NCBI GenBank assembly: GCA_036507855.1
Contig: DATCIJ010000028.1
Span: 1 to 64,000 of the forward strand
DNA from: JABWBJ01 sp036507855
GTDB lineage: Bacteria > Gemmatimonadota > Gemmatimonadetes > Gemmatimonadales > Gemmatimonadaceae
Length of the DNA stretch: 64,000 nt
Direction: 5' to 3'
The notes below the pieces were generated by a model, which was given only the letters and a program-made list of their open reading frames with translations, had not been told where the DNA came from and did no database searches. Shown in pieces: positions 8,406 to 16,467 of the stretch (position 1 is its first letter; every line of letters begins with the position of its first letter). Made by a program: the position numbers and the translations under genes.

Positions 8406-9548
8406 ATGTCGAGTGAGCCTGCCGCCCCCCGACCGCTACCGCTGCTGCGCGCCATGGTCGATGCGCTCGACCATGAGCTGCTGCAGCTTGCCGCGCGTCG
8501 CATGTCGGTCGTATCGGAGATCGCCGCCTACAAGCGACAGCACCACCTCCGCATCCGCGATCCGCATCGCGAGCGGGAGATCCTCGAGGATCGAGCGCGG
8601 CGGGCTGAGGAGATGGGTCTGCCGAAAGGCGAGATGGAGGCCCTGTTCCGTGTCCTGCTGCGGGCCAGCCGCGATCATCAGGCGGCGCTTCGCACGGAAC
8701 TGCCTTACGAGACGCAATCGCTCACCATTGCTGTCGTCGGAGGCCGCGGCGCGATGGGAACGCTGCTCGCTCGCATGTTCGGCGACCTCGGTCACAGCGT
8801 CCTGGTCACCGACCTGGAGACGGACCTCTCACCTGGTGATGCCGCCGAGGTGGCGGACGTCACGGTGATCAGCGTCCCGATCGACGCTACCGAGCAGGTG
8901 ATCCGTGAGGTCGGTCCGCGACTTCGACCCGATTCACTGCTGATGGACGTCACCAGCGTGAAGTCCGAACCGATGCGCGCCATGCTCGGTTCGACGCGGG
9001 CGGGCGTCGTTGGCACTCACCCGATGTTCGGGCCCTCGGTGCACTCGCTGCAGGGCCAACGCGTCGTGGTCTGTCGCGGACGCGGCGACCACTGGGCGCA
9101 GTGGGTGTCGGCGATGTTCACGGCTCGCGGGTTGGCGGTGGTCGAAGCAACACCTGAGCATCATGACCGGATGATGGCCACGGTGCAGGTACTCACGCAC
9201 TTCCAGACACAGGTCCATGGCCTCACGTTGGCGCGGCTTGGCGCGCCGCTGGCCGAGTCGCTGCGGTTCACCTCGCCGGCGTACCTGATGGAGCTGTACA
9301 TGGGAGCGAGGCACTTCGCGCAGTCGGCTGATCTCTACGGTCCGATCGAGATGAAGAACCCCGCCACGCCGGGCGTCACCGCGACGTACCTCGACGCCGC
9401 CCGTGAAGTGGCGGACATCCTGGCGAGCGGCGACCGCGATCGGTTCCGCGCCATGTTCCATGAAGTACAGGGATTCCTGGGTCCGTTCACGGGCGAGGCG
9501 CTCGAGCAGACGAGCTTCCTTATCGACCGGCTGGTGGAACGAACGTGA
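8406..9548 (+). CDS. tyrA: Bifunctional chorismate mutase / prephenate dehydrogenase (T-protein)
   Basis: A 380-residue fusion like enterobacterial TyrA (about 373 residues). Residues 1-90 form an AroQ-type chorismate mutase with the expected Arg, Arg and Lys active-site helix pattern (AARRM, AAYKR). Residues 105-380 form prephenate dehydrogenase with the dinucleotide loop VGGRGAMG at 111-118, THPMFGP, and LRF-SPAYLMEL. It converts chorismate to prephenate and then to 4-hydroxyphenylpyruvate for tyrosine synthesis. A candidate -10, TACGTT at 8394-8399, lies so close to the ATG that the mRNA may be leaderless. It stands alone, not in an aro operon. Confidence 0.94.
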   Translation: MSSEPAAPRPLPLLRAMVDALDHELLQLAARRMSVVSEIAAYKRQHHLRIRDPHREREILEDRARRAEEMGLPKGEMEALFRVLLRASRDHQAALRTELPYETQSLTIAVVGGRGAMGTLLARMFGDLGHSVLVTDLETDLSPGDAAEVADVTVISVPIDATEQVIREVGPRLRPDSLLMDVTSVKSEPMRAMLGSTRAGVVGTHPMFGPSVHSLQGQRVVVCRGRGDHWAQWVSAMFTARGLAVVEATPEHHDRMMATVQVLTHFQTQVHGLTLARLGAPLAESLRFTSPAYLMELYMGARHFAQSADLYGPIEMKNPATPGVTATYLDAAREVADILASGDRDRFRAMFHEVQGFLGPFTGEALEQTSFLIDRLVERT

Positions 9549-9646
9549 GGCCTCGCGGGTGCGTTGATTGGTCAGGCGAGCACGCTTGCGCCTCTCGTTC
9601 AGCTTCATTCCGTTTCTCTTTCCGCCAACTCTTCCTGGCTCTTCAC

Positions 9647-11506
9647 ATGACCCTTCAGTGCTCGCGCCTTCTCCGCGCTGGAATGCTCGTCTGCCTCTCC
9701 CTCCTGCTGCCCAACATCCTTCCGGCGCAGGCGAGTCGTCCAGTCTGGCCCGAGGAGGGACCGCTGAAGTGGGCTCCGCGCCCGACAACCGCTGACATCA
9801 CGGCCAACGACCTCCGGACGCGGCTCTATCAGTTCGCTGACGATTCCATGCAGGGTCGGCGCATTGGCGAAGCCGGAAACGTGAAGGGCACGGATTACAT
9901 CGCCCGCGAGTTCGCGAGACTGGGGTTGAAGCCGGCGGGCGACAACGACACCTGGTACCAGGACCTCCCCTGGGGACCAACAGGATACGACCGTGCAAAG
10001 TCGCGCCTGGTGCTGGCTGGGCAGCCGCTCGCCGGCGGCACCGACTGGATTCCCGCGACCCCGGTCGCCAACGCGATCGGTGGCCGTGCCGAGTTCTCCA
10101 ACGCGCCGACCGTGTTTGCCGGCCGATGGAACGACACCGTTCAACTGGATCCGGAGCGTTTTCGCGGTCGCGTTGCGGTCTTCGTTGGCGGACCCATGGC
10201 CGCCGGTGGCGGCACCGGACGGGCCGGCGCGGCGCCGCAGCGCTGTGACCTGGTGCCGGATCGGTTCGGTGCGGCGGCGGCAGTGATTGCTGACGCTGGG
10301 CGGGCCGGTCGCGGAGGGCGAGGTGGTGGTCGAGGCGGCGGTCGTGGTGGCGCCGCCGCTGACACCATGGACTCGCGCGCCACCATGGCGGGCGCGGTGG
10401 GCATGGTGTTCATCGGGCTGGAGGCGACGTCTGCGACGACGGTTCGCGGCGCCTTTGCGACCCGCATGGGCCTGGCCCCGGCCACCGCGCCGGGTCCTCG
10501 AGTCGATCCTCCCGCCGCCATCATCACCGCTGCGGCCGCCAACCGGCTCTTCGGACGTTCACTCGGCGAACTGACCGTTGGTGACGCGGGACGCCCGGTG
10601 TCCGGCGACTGGAATGATTCCTGGCGCCTCGGGGCAATTCCCGCCCGCAACGTCATCGCCGTTCTTCCCGGTTCCGATCCGGCACGGGCGAACGAATACG
10701 TCCTGGTGGGCGCGCATAACGACCATACGGGCTTCACGACGGCTTCCTACGACCACGATTCCCTTCGAGCAGTCAATACGGTGACGCGCCGACAGGGCTC
10801 CAACGATCCCGCGTGCATCCCGACGCCTGATCAGCAGCGGCGCATCGATTCGATCATCGCGCACGCTCGCAGCATTCGCCCCCCGCGACGCGACTCGATC
10901 ATGAACGGCGCCGACGACGATGGCTCGGGGACTGTGCTGATGCTGGAGATCGCTGAGCGGTTCGCCAGGGAGAAGCCGGCCCGTTCCATCATCTTCATCT
11001 CGCATCAGGGCGAAGAAGGCGGGCTGCGCGGGTCACGCTGGTTTGTCGATCACCCCACCGTGCCGCTGGAGAACATCGTTGCCGCACACAACATGGACAT
11101 GGTTGGGAAGGGCCGGGTCACCGAGGTGAAATACGGCGGGCCTTCCTCCGTCCAGGTGCTGGGCGCACGCCGGCTGTCGCGGGAGTTCGGGGATGTCATC
11201 GACTCCGTCAACGCCGTTCGCGCCGAGGTCATGGCGATCGACCGGTCATGGGACGTGACCGCGAATCCGATGAACCGATTCTGCCGGAGCGACCAGGTGA
11301 ACTACGTGCGGAAGAACGTTCCGGTCGTGTACCTGTCACTCGGATACACGCAGGACTACCACCAGGTCACGGACGAGCCGCAATACATCGACTACGAGCA
11401 CTCAGCCCGCCTGGGACGATTTGTCTTCGATGTGATGTGGGCACTCGCCGTGCGGAAGGACCGGCCGGCTATTGCCGGACCGGATCCCGCTTATCCTTCC
11501 TGCTGA
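9647..11506 (+). CDS. Secreted M28-family zinc peptidase with PA domain
   Basis: A 619-residue exported peptidase from the ATG at 9647, which gives a clean signal peptide ending LPAQA; in-frame codons further upstream would add a non-conserved leader. A protease-associated domain occupies the middle and carries a Gly/Arg-rich loop (about residues 215-250). The M28 zinc ligands follow in order: His in GAHNDHTGF, Asp in NGADDDGSG, the Glu pair in HQGEEGG, Asp in AHNMDMVG and His in DYHQVTDEP. It is probably an aminopeptidase or carboxypeptidase acting on peptides in the periplasm or outside the cell. Its upstream neighbour tyrA is on the same strand with little spacing. Confidence 0.93.
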   Translation: MTLQCSRLLRAGMLVCLSLLLPNILPAQASRPVWPEEGPLKWAPRPTTADITANDLRTRLYQFADDSMQGRRIGEAGNVKGTDYIAREFARLGLKPAGDNDTWYQDLPWGPTGYDRAKSRLVLAGQPLAGGTDWIPATPVANAIGGRAEFSNAPTVFAGRWNDTVQLDPERFRGRVAVFVGGPMAAGGGTGRAGAAPQRCDLVPDRFGAAAAVIADAGRAGRGGRGGGRGGGRGGAAADTMDSRATMAGAVGMVFIGLEATSATTVRGAFATRMGLAPATAPGPRVDPPAAIITAAAANRLFGRSLGELTVGDAGRPVSGDWNDSWRLGAIPARNVIAVLPGSDPARANEYVLVGAHNDHTGFTTASYDHDSLRAVNTVTRRQGSNDPACIPTPDQQRRIDSIIAHARSIRPPRRDSIMNGADDDGSGTVLMLEIAERFAREKPARSIIFISHQGEEGGLRGSRWFVDHPTVPLENIVAAHNMDMVGKGRVTEVKYGGPSSVQVLGARRLSREFGDVIDSVNAVRAEVMAIDRSWDVTANPMNRFCRSDQVNYVRKNVPVVYLSLGYTQDYHQVTDEPQYIDYEHSARLGRFVFDVMWALAVRKDRPAIAGPDPAYPSC

Positions 11507-11549
11507 CCGAAGTCCGTTCGTTTCGCCTCGTTACAACTGACCGGTTCAC

Positions 11550-12923
11550 ATGCACGACCTGACCAAGGGGCCGATCGCGGGACATATCGCGCGCCTGGCC
11601 GCGCCGATCGCGGCCGGCATGGTTTTCCAGACGCTCTACTACCTCGTCGACCTGTACTTCGTGGCGCGGCTGGGCGGCACGGCGATCGCCGGCGTTTCCG
11701 CGGCCGGTAACGTGCAGTTCGTCGTAATCGCGCTGACGCAAATCCTCGGCGTGGGAACGATGGTGCTGGTGTCGCATGCGAGCGGACGAAAAGACCGCGA
11801 CGATGCGAACCTGATCTACAACCAGAGCCTGCTGATGGCCGCCCTCCTGGCAGTCCTGACCCTCGGTGGTGGATTCGGGCTCTCCCGGTGGTATCTGGGA
11901 ACGATCAGTGCCGACGCCGCGACGGTCGAAGCCGGAATGACGTATCTGCGCTGGTTCACGCCCGGAATGGCGCTGCAGTTCGCGCTCGTGTCGATGGGAT
12001 CAGCGCTCCGTGGCACAGGCATCGCAAAGCCGACGATGGTCGTGCAGGTGCTCACCGTGCTGCTGAACGCGATCCTGGCACCGGTGCTCATCGCCGGCGT
12101 GGGCACTGGCCGTCCGATGGGAGTCGCGGGAGCCGGACTGGCGAGCTCCATTGCAGTCGTGGCAGGCGTCGTGATGATGTTCGTGTACTTCGAGCGGCTC
12201 GAGAAGTTCGTTGGCTTCGATGCCGCGATGTTCCGTCCGCGCATGGACGCCTGGAAGCGCGTCCTGAGGATCGGCCTTCCTGCCGGCGGCGAGTTCGCGC
12301 TGATGTTCGTCTACATGGCCGTCGTCTACTGGACCATCCGCGGGTTCGGCGCCGAGGCCCAGGCCGGGTTCGGCATCGGTGGTCGCGTCATGCAGGCGGT
12401 GTTCCTCCCGGCGATGGCCGTGGCCTTCGCGGCCGCTCCCATAGCGGGACAGAACTTCGGCGCCGGCTTGCACGACCGCACGCGCAAGACGTTTGCCACG
12501 GCGGTGATCCTCGGTACGAGCCTCATGCTCCTGCTCACGGTAGTGATTCAGTTCGAGGCCGAGCGGATGGTCGGCTTCTTCACGAAGGACGCCGCGGTGA
12601 TTGCCATCGCCACGGGCTTCCTCCACATCATCTCGTTCAACTTCGTGGCATCGGGCGTGATCTTCACGTGCTCGGGGATGTTCCAGGCGCTGGGCAACAC
12701 CATTCCATCAGTGATCAGCAGCGCCACTCGCATCGTGACGTTCGCGGTTCCCGCCGTGTGGCTGTCGACGCGCCCGGGATTCCAGATCCGGCACATCTGG
12801 CTGCTTTCCGTGGCCACCGTCGCCGTGCAGCTCGCGGTGAGCCTCCTGCTCGTGCGGCACCAGTTCAGGAGGCGGCTCGACCCCTCGTATCGCGGGCTGT
12901 CGCCATCCCCGGTGAGTGCCTGA
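11550..12923 (+). CDS. MATE-family multidrug/metabolite efflux transporter
   Basis: A 457-residue polytopic membrane protein with about twelve hydrophobic segments and two homologous halves. It opens with PIAGHIARLAAPIAAGMVFQ and contains YYLVDLYFVARLGG and GSALRGTGIAKPTM, typical of MATE (NorM/DinF-like) antiporters. It would export cationic compounds using a sodium or proton gradient. The gene follows the peptidase on the same strand and converges with the DUF1684 gene 21 nt downstream. The exported compound cannot be inferred. Confidence 0.92.
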   Translation: MHDLTKGPIAGHIARLAAPIAAGMVFQTLYYLVDLYFVARLGGTAIAGVSAAGNVQFVVIALTQILGVGTMVLVSHASGRKDRDDANLIYNQSLLMAALLAVLTLGGGFGLSRWYLGTISADAATVEAGMTYLRWFTPGMALQFALVSMGSALRGTGIAKPTMVVQVLTVLLNAILAPVLIAGVGTGRPMGVAGAGLASSIAVVAGVVMMFVYFERLEKFVGFDAAMFRPRMDAWKRVLRIGLPAGGEFALMFVYMAVVYWTIRGFGAEAQAGFGIGGRVMQAVFLPAMAVAFAAAPIAGQNFGAGLHDRTRKTFATAVILGTSLMLLLTVVIQFEAERMVGFFTKDAAVIAIATGFLHIISFNFVASGVIFTCSGMFQALGNTIPSVISSATRIVTFAVPAVWLSTRPGFQIRHIWLLSVATVAVQLAVSLLLVRHQFRRRLDPSYRGLSPSPVSA

Positions 12924-12944
12924 CGAGCGCGCGGACGCGAAACG

Positions 12945-13865
12945 TCAGGGGACGCGCTTTTCTCCGGCGGTGATCGCGAAGCGAAGACGGTTCTCCGGCG
13001 GTGGGAACGCACAGGTTGAGAACGCCGTGAAGGCGCAGGGCGGATTGTAGGTCCGGTTGAAGTCGATGACGGTCCATCCGGTCGAGTCGGCGAGGGGAAC
13101 GCGCAGGTACCGACCCGCCCCATACGTGGAACTCGTCGCCGTCGAGTCCCACAGCATGATGAAGTAGTCGCGGCTCCCCGCGTCGGCGGAAACCGCAAGC
13201 CGGTGCTCGTGTCCAGCGACGCGGAAGACCAGCTCTCCGGGCGAGTGGTACGCCTGTGTACCGTCGGCGACGTCCGCGACCTGGAAGTCCCGAGCGACCG
13301 CGAACGAGTCGAACCGCGCCGCCACCCGCCACTCGGCGGACACAGGAAACGTCTCGGGAAGCTGAAACGTCGCAATTCGCGGATGATTCTCGTCCCAGGC
13401 CCGAATCCACAGTCGGTCCGTGCCGGGTTCACCATGCACCCGGAAGCGCACGGAGCCGACGGCGATCACGGTACTTCCACGCGATCGATCGCTCACCAGA
13501 TCGATCGTGGTCGTTATGCGGGTGCTGTCGCCAAGCGTCGGATGGGCGTTTCTGGCCGGCGTAAAGCGAAGCGAGGTATCGGTGCGGGCGATCGTTCCCA
13601 CCTCGCGCGGCACATGACTTCCCGCGAGCACCATGGGAGGCCCGGAGTCTGCACCGATACGGAACTCCCCAACCGGCAGGTCCCACAACCCAATCCAGGT
13701 CACGGCTCCTGACCCCGGCCTGACGAGTCCATTCCTCCGGGCCGCACGCCACTGCGCATGGTCGGCCTCGTGGGCAGCCTGCGTCATGGGCGACGGGGCA
13801 GGCCATGCCTCACAGCCGATCAAGGCGAACAACGCGAGCGCGGTGCGGGCGGTTCGGTAGCTCAT
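12945..13865 (-). CDS. DUF1684 lipoprotein
   Basis: A 306-residue protein from the ATG at 13865. The N-terminus is a lipoprotein signal with lipobox LIGC (Cys18). The C-terminal motif NRTYNPPCAFTAFSTC followed by PPPENRL is the hallmark of DUF1684, a family of unknown biochemical role that is widespread in Bacteroidota, Gemmatimonadota and actinomycetes. A central segment with RFRVHGEPG and FQVADVADG is also typical. It is probably anchored in the periplasm. It is monocistronic and convergent with the MATE gene. Confidence 0.88.
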   Translation of the reverse strand: MSYRTARTALALFALIGCEAWPAPSPMTQAAHEADHAQWRAARRNGLVRPGSGAVTWIGLWDLPVGEFRIGADSGPPMVLAGSHVPREVGTIARTDTSLRFTPARNAHPTLGDSTRITTTIDLVSDRSRGSTVIAVGSVRFRVHGEPGTDRLWIRAWDENHPRIATFQLPETFPVSAEWRVAARFDSFAVARDFQVADVADGTQAYHSPGELVFRVAGHEHRLAVSADAGSRDYFIMLWDSTATSSTYGAGRYLRVPLADSTGWTVIDFNRTYNPPCAFTAFSTCAFPPPENRLRFAITAGEKRVP

Positions 13866-14193
13866 CGTCTGATCCAGCTTAGCCTCGGCCGTCTGGAGCG
13901 CGCAACGCAAGCCCTTGACCGCTCGCATTTCCATCCAGCCGACTGCACCTGTCCGAGGACAGCGCGTCGTCCCGGAATTGGGACGTCAATCGGTGCCCGG
14001 ACGAAAAAATGGTGACTTACGCCGGACTCGTCAGGCCGATCGGCCTCGCATCATCATGCGTGGCAATGCGATAAACGAAAGGTTGCGAGATGCCGCATCG
14101 GGAATCGGTGGGCCTGATGGCGCGGCACATGGAATGCCATTACTGATGGCAAGCATGTACCATGTCACAAGTCTCGAACATCGAGGCGTTCAC
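13866..14193. other. Intergenic region with two adjacent hairpins
   Basis: This 328-nt divergent spacer has no convincing gene. Two perfect 6-bp hairpins are adjacent: CTGTCC/GGACAG at 13949-13962 and CGTCCC/GGGACG at 13968-13985. They may be operators or a leader structure for one of the two divergent genes. No clear promoter was recognised. Confidence 0.35.
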
Positions 14194-15834
14194 ATGAAGA
14201 ACATTCTGTCTCGCTCGTCCCTGCTTGGCGCTCTTCTCCTGCTGCCCGCGTGCGCAACTCTGGCGCAGGATCCGCAGCCGTATCGGACGGTCGTCTATTC
14301 GGCGGAAGAGCTGGACAACCTGGTGGCGCCGGTGGCGCTGTACCCCGATGCGCTCCTCGCGCAGATCCTCGTCGCGGCGACGTTCCCCGACCAGGTCGCG
14401 ATCGCGGCACAATACGTTCGCGAGCGCGGCACGAGGAACATCGATGACCAGGGCTGGGACATCAGCGTCAAATCGGTCGCGCACTACCCGCCCGTGCTGA
14501 ACATGCTGGCCACCCAGGACGACTGGGCCACAGCACTCGGCCAGGCGTACGCGTCGCAGTCGGGCGACGTGATGGAAGCGGTTCAACGGCTGCGCGAGAT
14601 GGCTCGTGAGCAGGGCAACCTCGTGTCGACGCAGGAGCACACCGTCATCCAGGATCGTGACCGGATCATCATCGTGCCGGCCAATCCGCAGGTGATCTAC
14701 GTGCCCACGTACGATCCGTACGTCGTCTACGCGCGGCCCATCTTCGGGTTCGGGTTCCATACCGGCTACTTCTCGTTCGGCATCGGCTTCCCGATCGGCT
14801 CCTGGCTCGTCTACGACGTCGACTGGTGGGGTCGCCGCGTCTACTACGACGGGTGGTACGGCGGTGGATGGCGCCACAATGCGCGCCGCTACATCCACAT
14901 CTCGCCGGTCTACGTGAGTCCGCGCTATCGAGTGGTCAACATCAACGTCAACATCTTCTCGCGCCGGGTGAACTACATCAATCTCGATCGCCGTCACCGG
15001 TACGTGCGCCGCGACGTCACCTTCGAGCGACACGATCGCGGACGCGATCGTTATGTGGACCGGAACGGCCGGCGTGACGATGATCGCCGCGGCCCAATCG
15101 TCAATCCACGAGGCGGGGATGATGGGCGGCGCGACGGCGACAACCGCGGACCAGGGACCCTCGACAACGGCGGCAGGCAGGGCGGCCGCAATGGCCAGGG
15201 TGGCAACGACCGGATAGGCAACCGCGTGGCCACGTTCGACGACTACCGTCCTGACAAGGGTGGTAACTCACCGGATGCACGCAATGCGGCACCACCGGTG
15301 AACCGCTCCGGATTCGGTGTCATTGAAAAGCAGCGTGAGACAGCGCAGCCGCCACGCGGGCGAACCGAGACCGGGGGCAACGGCCGCGTACAGCCGCCTG
15401 ATTTTCGCAGTGTCCGACCGAATGCGCCGGTAATCACACCGCCAAGGTCAGTGGAACGCAAGTCGAATGGAAACGGCGGCGCCGCGTCCAGCGAGTTCCG
15501 CGGGGCAAGGCCGAGTGCGCCTGTGTTCTCTGCGCCGCCAAAGTCGGTGGAACGGAAATCGGGCGGGAATAACCGGCCAGCGCCGTCCGAATATCGCGGT
15601 GCGCGGCCAAACGCCCCGGTCTTCAACTCCCAGCCGAGATCCGTCGAGCGAAAATCGAGTGGCGGCAGTGTCGGTCAGACGGCTCGGCCGTCGATGCGGG
15701 TTGCGCCGAGCAACTCAGGGAAGGCTCCCTCCTCGTCCGGTGTCAGGGCAGGTTCGGGAGGTAGCTCCGGCAAAGTGAAGGCGTCGGGTGGTGGTGGCAG
15801 CAACCGGGGTGGAGGTGGAAAGGGCCGCAAGTAG
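14194..15834 (+). CDS. DUF3300 envelope protein with C-terminal tandem repeats
   Basis: A 546-residue protein from the ATG at 14194. A lipoprotein-like signal (LLLLPAC) is followed by a DUF3300 domain (about residues 30-190) with LDNLVAPVALYPDALLAQIL and PTYDPYVVY-type motifs. Then comes a Tyr/Trp/Gly-rich segment and an Arg/Asp/Gly-rich tail. Near the C-terminus a unit of about 33 residues, containing FRGARPSAPVF and SVERKS, is repeated three times (about 15406-15660), ending in Ser/Gly-rich sequence. The molecular role of DUF3300 is not established; the tail looks like a disordered, basic surface or wall-interaction region. Confidence 0.88.
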   Translation: MKNILSRSSLLGALLLLPACATLAQDPQPYRTVVYSAEELDNLVAPVALYPDALLAQILVAATFPDQVAIAAQYVRERGTRNIDDQGWDISVKSVAHYPPVLNMLATQDDWATALGQAYASQSGDVMEAVQRLREMAREQGNLVSTQEHTVIQDRDRIIIVPANPQVIYVPTYDPYVVYARPIFGFGFHTGYFSFGIGFPIGSWLVYDVDWWGRRVYYDGWYGGGWRHNARRYIHISPVYVSPRYRVVNINVNIFSRRVNYINLDRRHRYVRRDVTFERHDRGRDRYVDRNGRRDDDRRGPIVNPRGGDDGRRDGDNRGPGTLDNGGRQGGRNGQGGNDRIGNRVATFDDYRPDKGGNSPDARNAAPPVNRSGFGVIEKQRETAQPPRGRTETGGNGRVQPPDFRSVRPNAPVITPPRSVERKSNGNGGAASSEFRGARPSAPVFSAPPKSVERKSGGNNRPAPSEYRGARPNAPVFNSQPRSVERKSSGGSVGQTARPSMRVAPSNSGKAPSSSGVRAGSGGSSGKVKASGGGGSNRGGGGKGRK

Positions 15835-15852
15835 CGGCACCCTTTCTGGAGG

Positions 15853-15899
15853 GAAATCGGCCAGCCGGGCTCACCCTGCTGGCCGATTTCTTTCTTTTT
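15853..15899 (+). terminator. Rho-independent terminator of the DUF3300 gene
   Basis: A 13-bp stem (GAAATCGGCCAGC at 15853-15865 with its complement at 15878-15890) is followed by a T-rich run to 15899. Confidence 0.9.
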
Positions 15900-15954
15900 C
15901 CCTGGGCGCTCAGGGCCTCGAGGTCCCGGTGTGAGAGCGTGCGCATTGGCGCGC

Positions 15955-16254
15955 TCATGGCTCGAGCTCAATACGTATCAGTCCCTCATCTTCGTCTACC
16001 GTCAGTTCCACGTTCGCGCCTGTTGGCAGGGCCTTGAGAACGTCGCAGCTGAGAAAACGGTGCACGTGATTTCCGCCTGCTCCCTTCGCGCACGTGCAGG
16101 CCATCTCCTCGACGCGCACCAGGGTCTCCTCGCCGTAGAGCAGGACCGACAAAGGGACATCGCCCGCCGACAGCCGCTGTGCGAACCCTTCCGGAATCTC
16201 GAGCCGTCCGTCGAGCGGCGTCTTCCGCGATACGACCGTCTTGAGGTGCAGCAA
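15955..16254 (-). CDS. Small hypothetical protein with Cys/His cluster
   Basis: A 99-residue protein of unknown function. It is acidic and beta-strand-like, with a central MACTCAKGAGG segment followed by HVHRFLSC, giving three Cys and two His that could bind a metal. The C-terminus, VELTVDEDEGLIRIELEP, is strongly amphipathic. The antisense frame is longer but low in complexity, so this frame is preferred. It is divergent from recQ, with the palindromic element 16291-16378 between them. No homologous family was recognised. Confidence 0.6.
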   Translation of the reverse strand: MLHLKTVVSRKTPLDGRLEIPEGFAQRLSAGDVPLSVLLYGEETLVRVEEMACTCAKGAGGNHVHRFLSCDVLKALPTGANVELTVDEDEGLIRIELEP

Positions 16255-16290
16255 TCGTCACCACCACGAAGGAATGCCTGAACAAAGAAG

Positions 16291-16378
16291 CTAGTGCCGT
16301 TCCAACTATTCTTGCCAAGTGGTTCAATGCAAACCCATACCTTCGAGCGTTCGGTGAAACAAGTTGGAACGGCACTAG
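16291..16378. repeat. Short palindromic element, copy 1 (GTGCCGTTCCAAC termini)
   Basis: An 88-bp element bounded by a perfect 17-bp inverted repeat (16291-16307 and 16362-16378), starting CTAGTGCCGTTCCAACT. The same termini recur at 41629-41707 around a different interior. The duplicated TA at both ends would fit a mariner/IS630-type target duplication. It is probably a MITE- or REP-like non-autonomous element. Confidence 0.7.
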
Positions 16379-16467
16379 CGGTCAGGTCGTTCGCGGCGTG
16401 CAATGAAATGCTCCGCATGCAGTGGCGTGGTCACGTCGCCGCAGTCGAGGCGGGCCAGAATTTCCCA

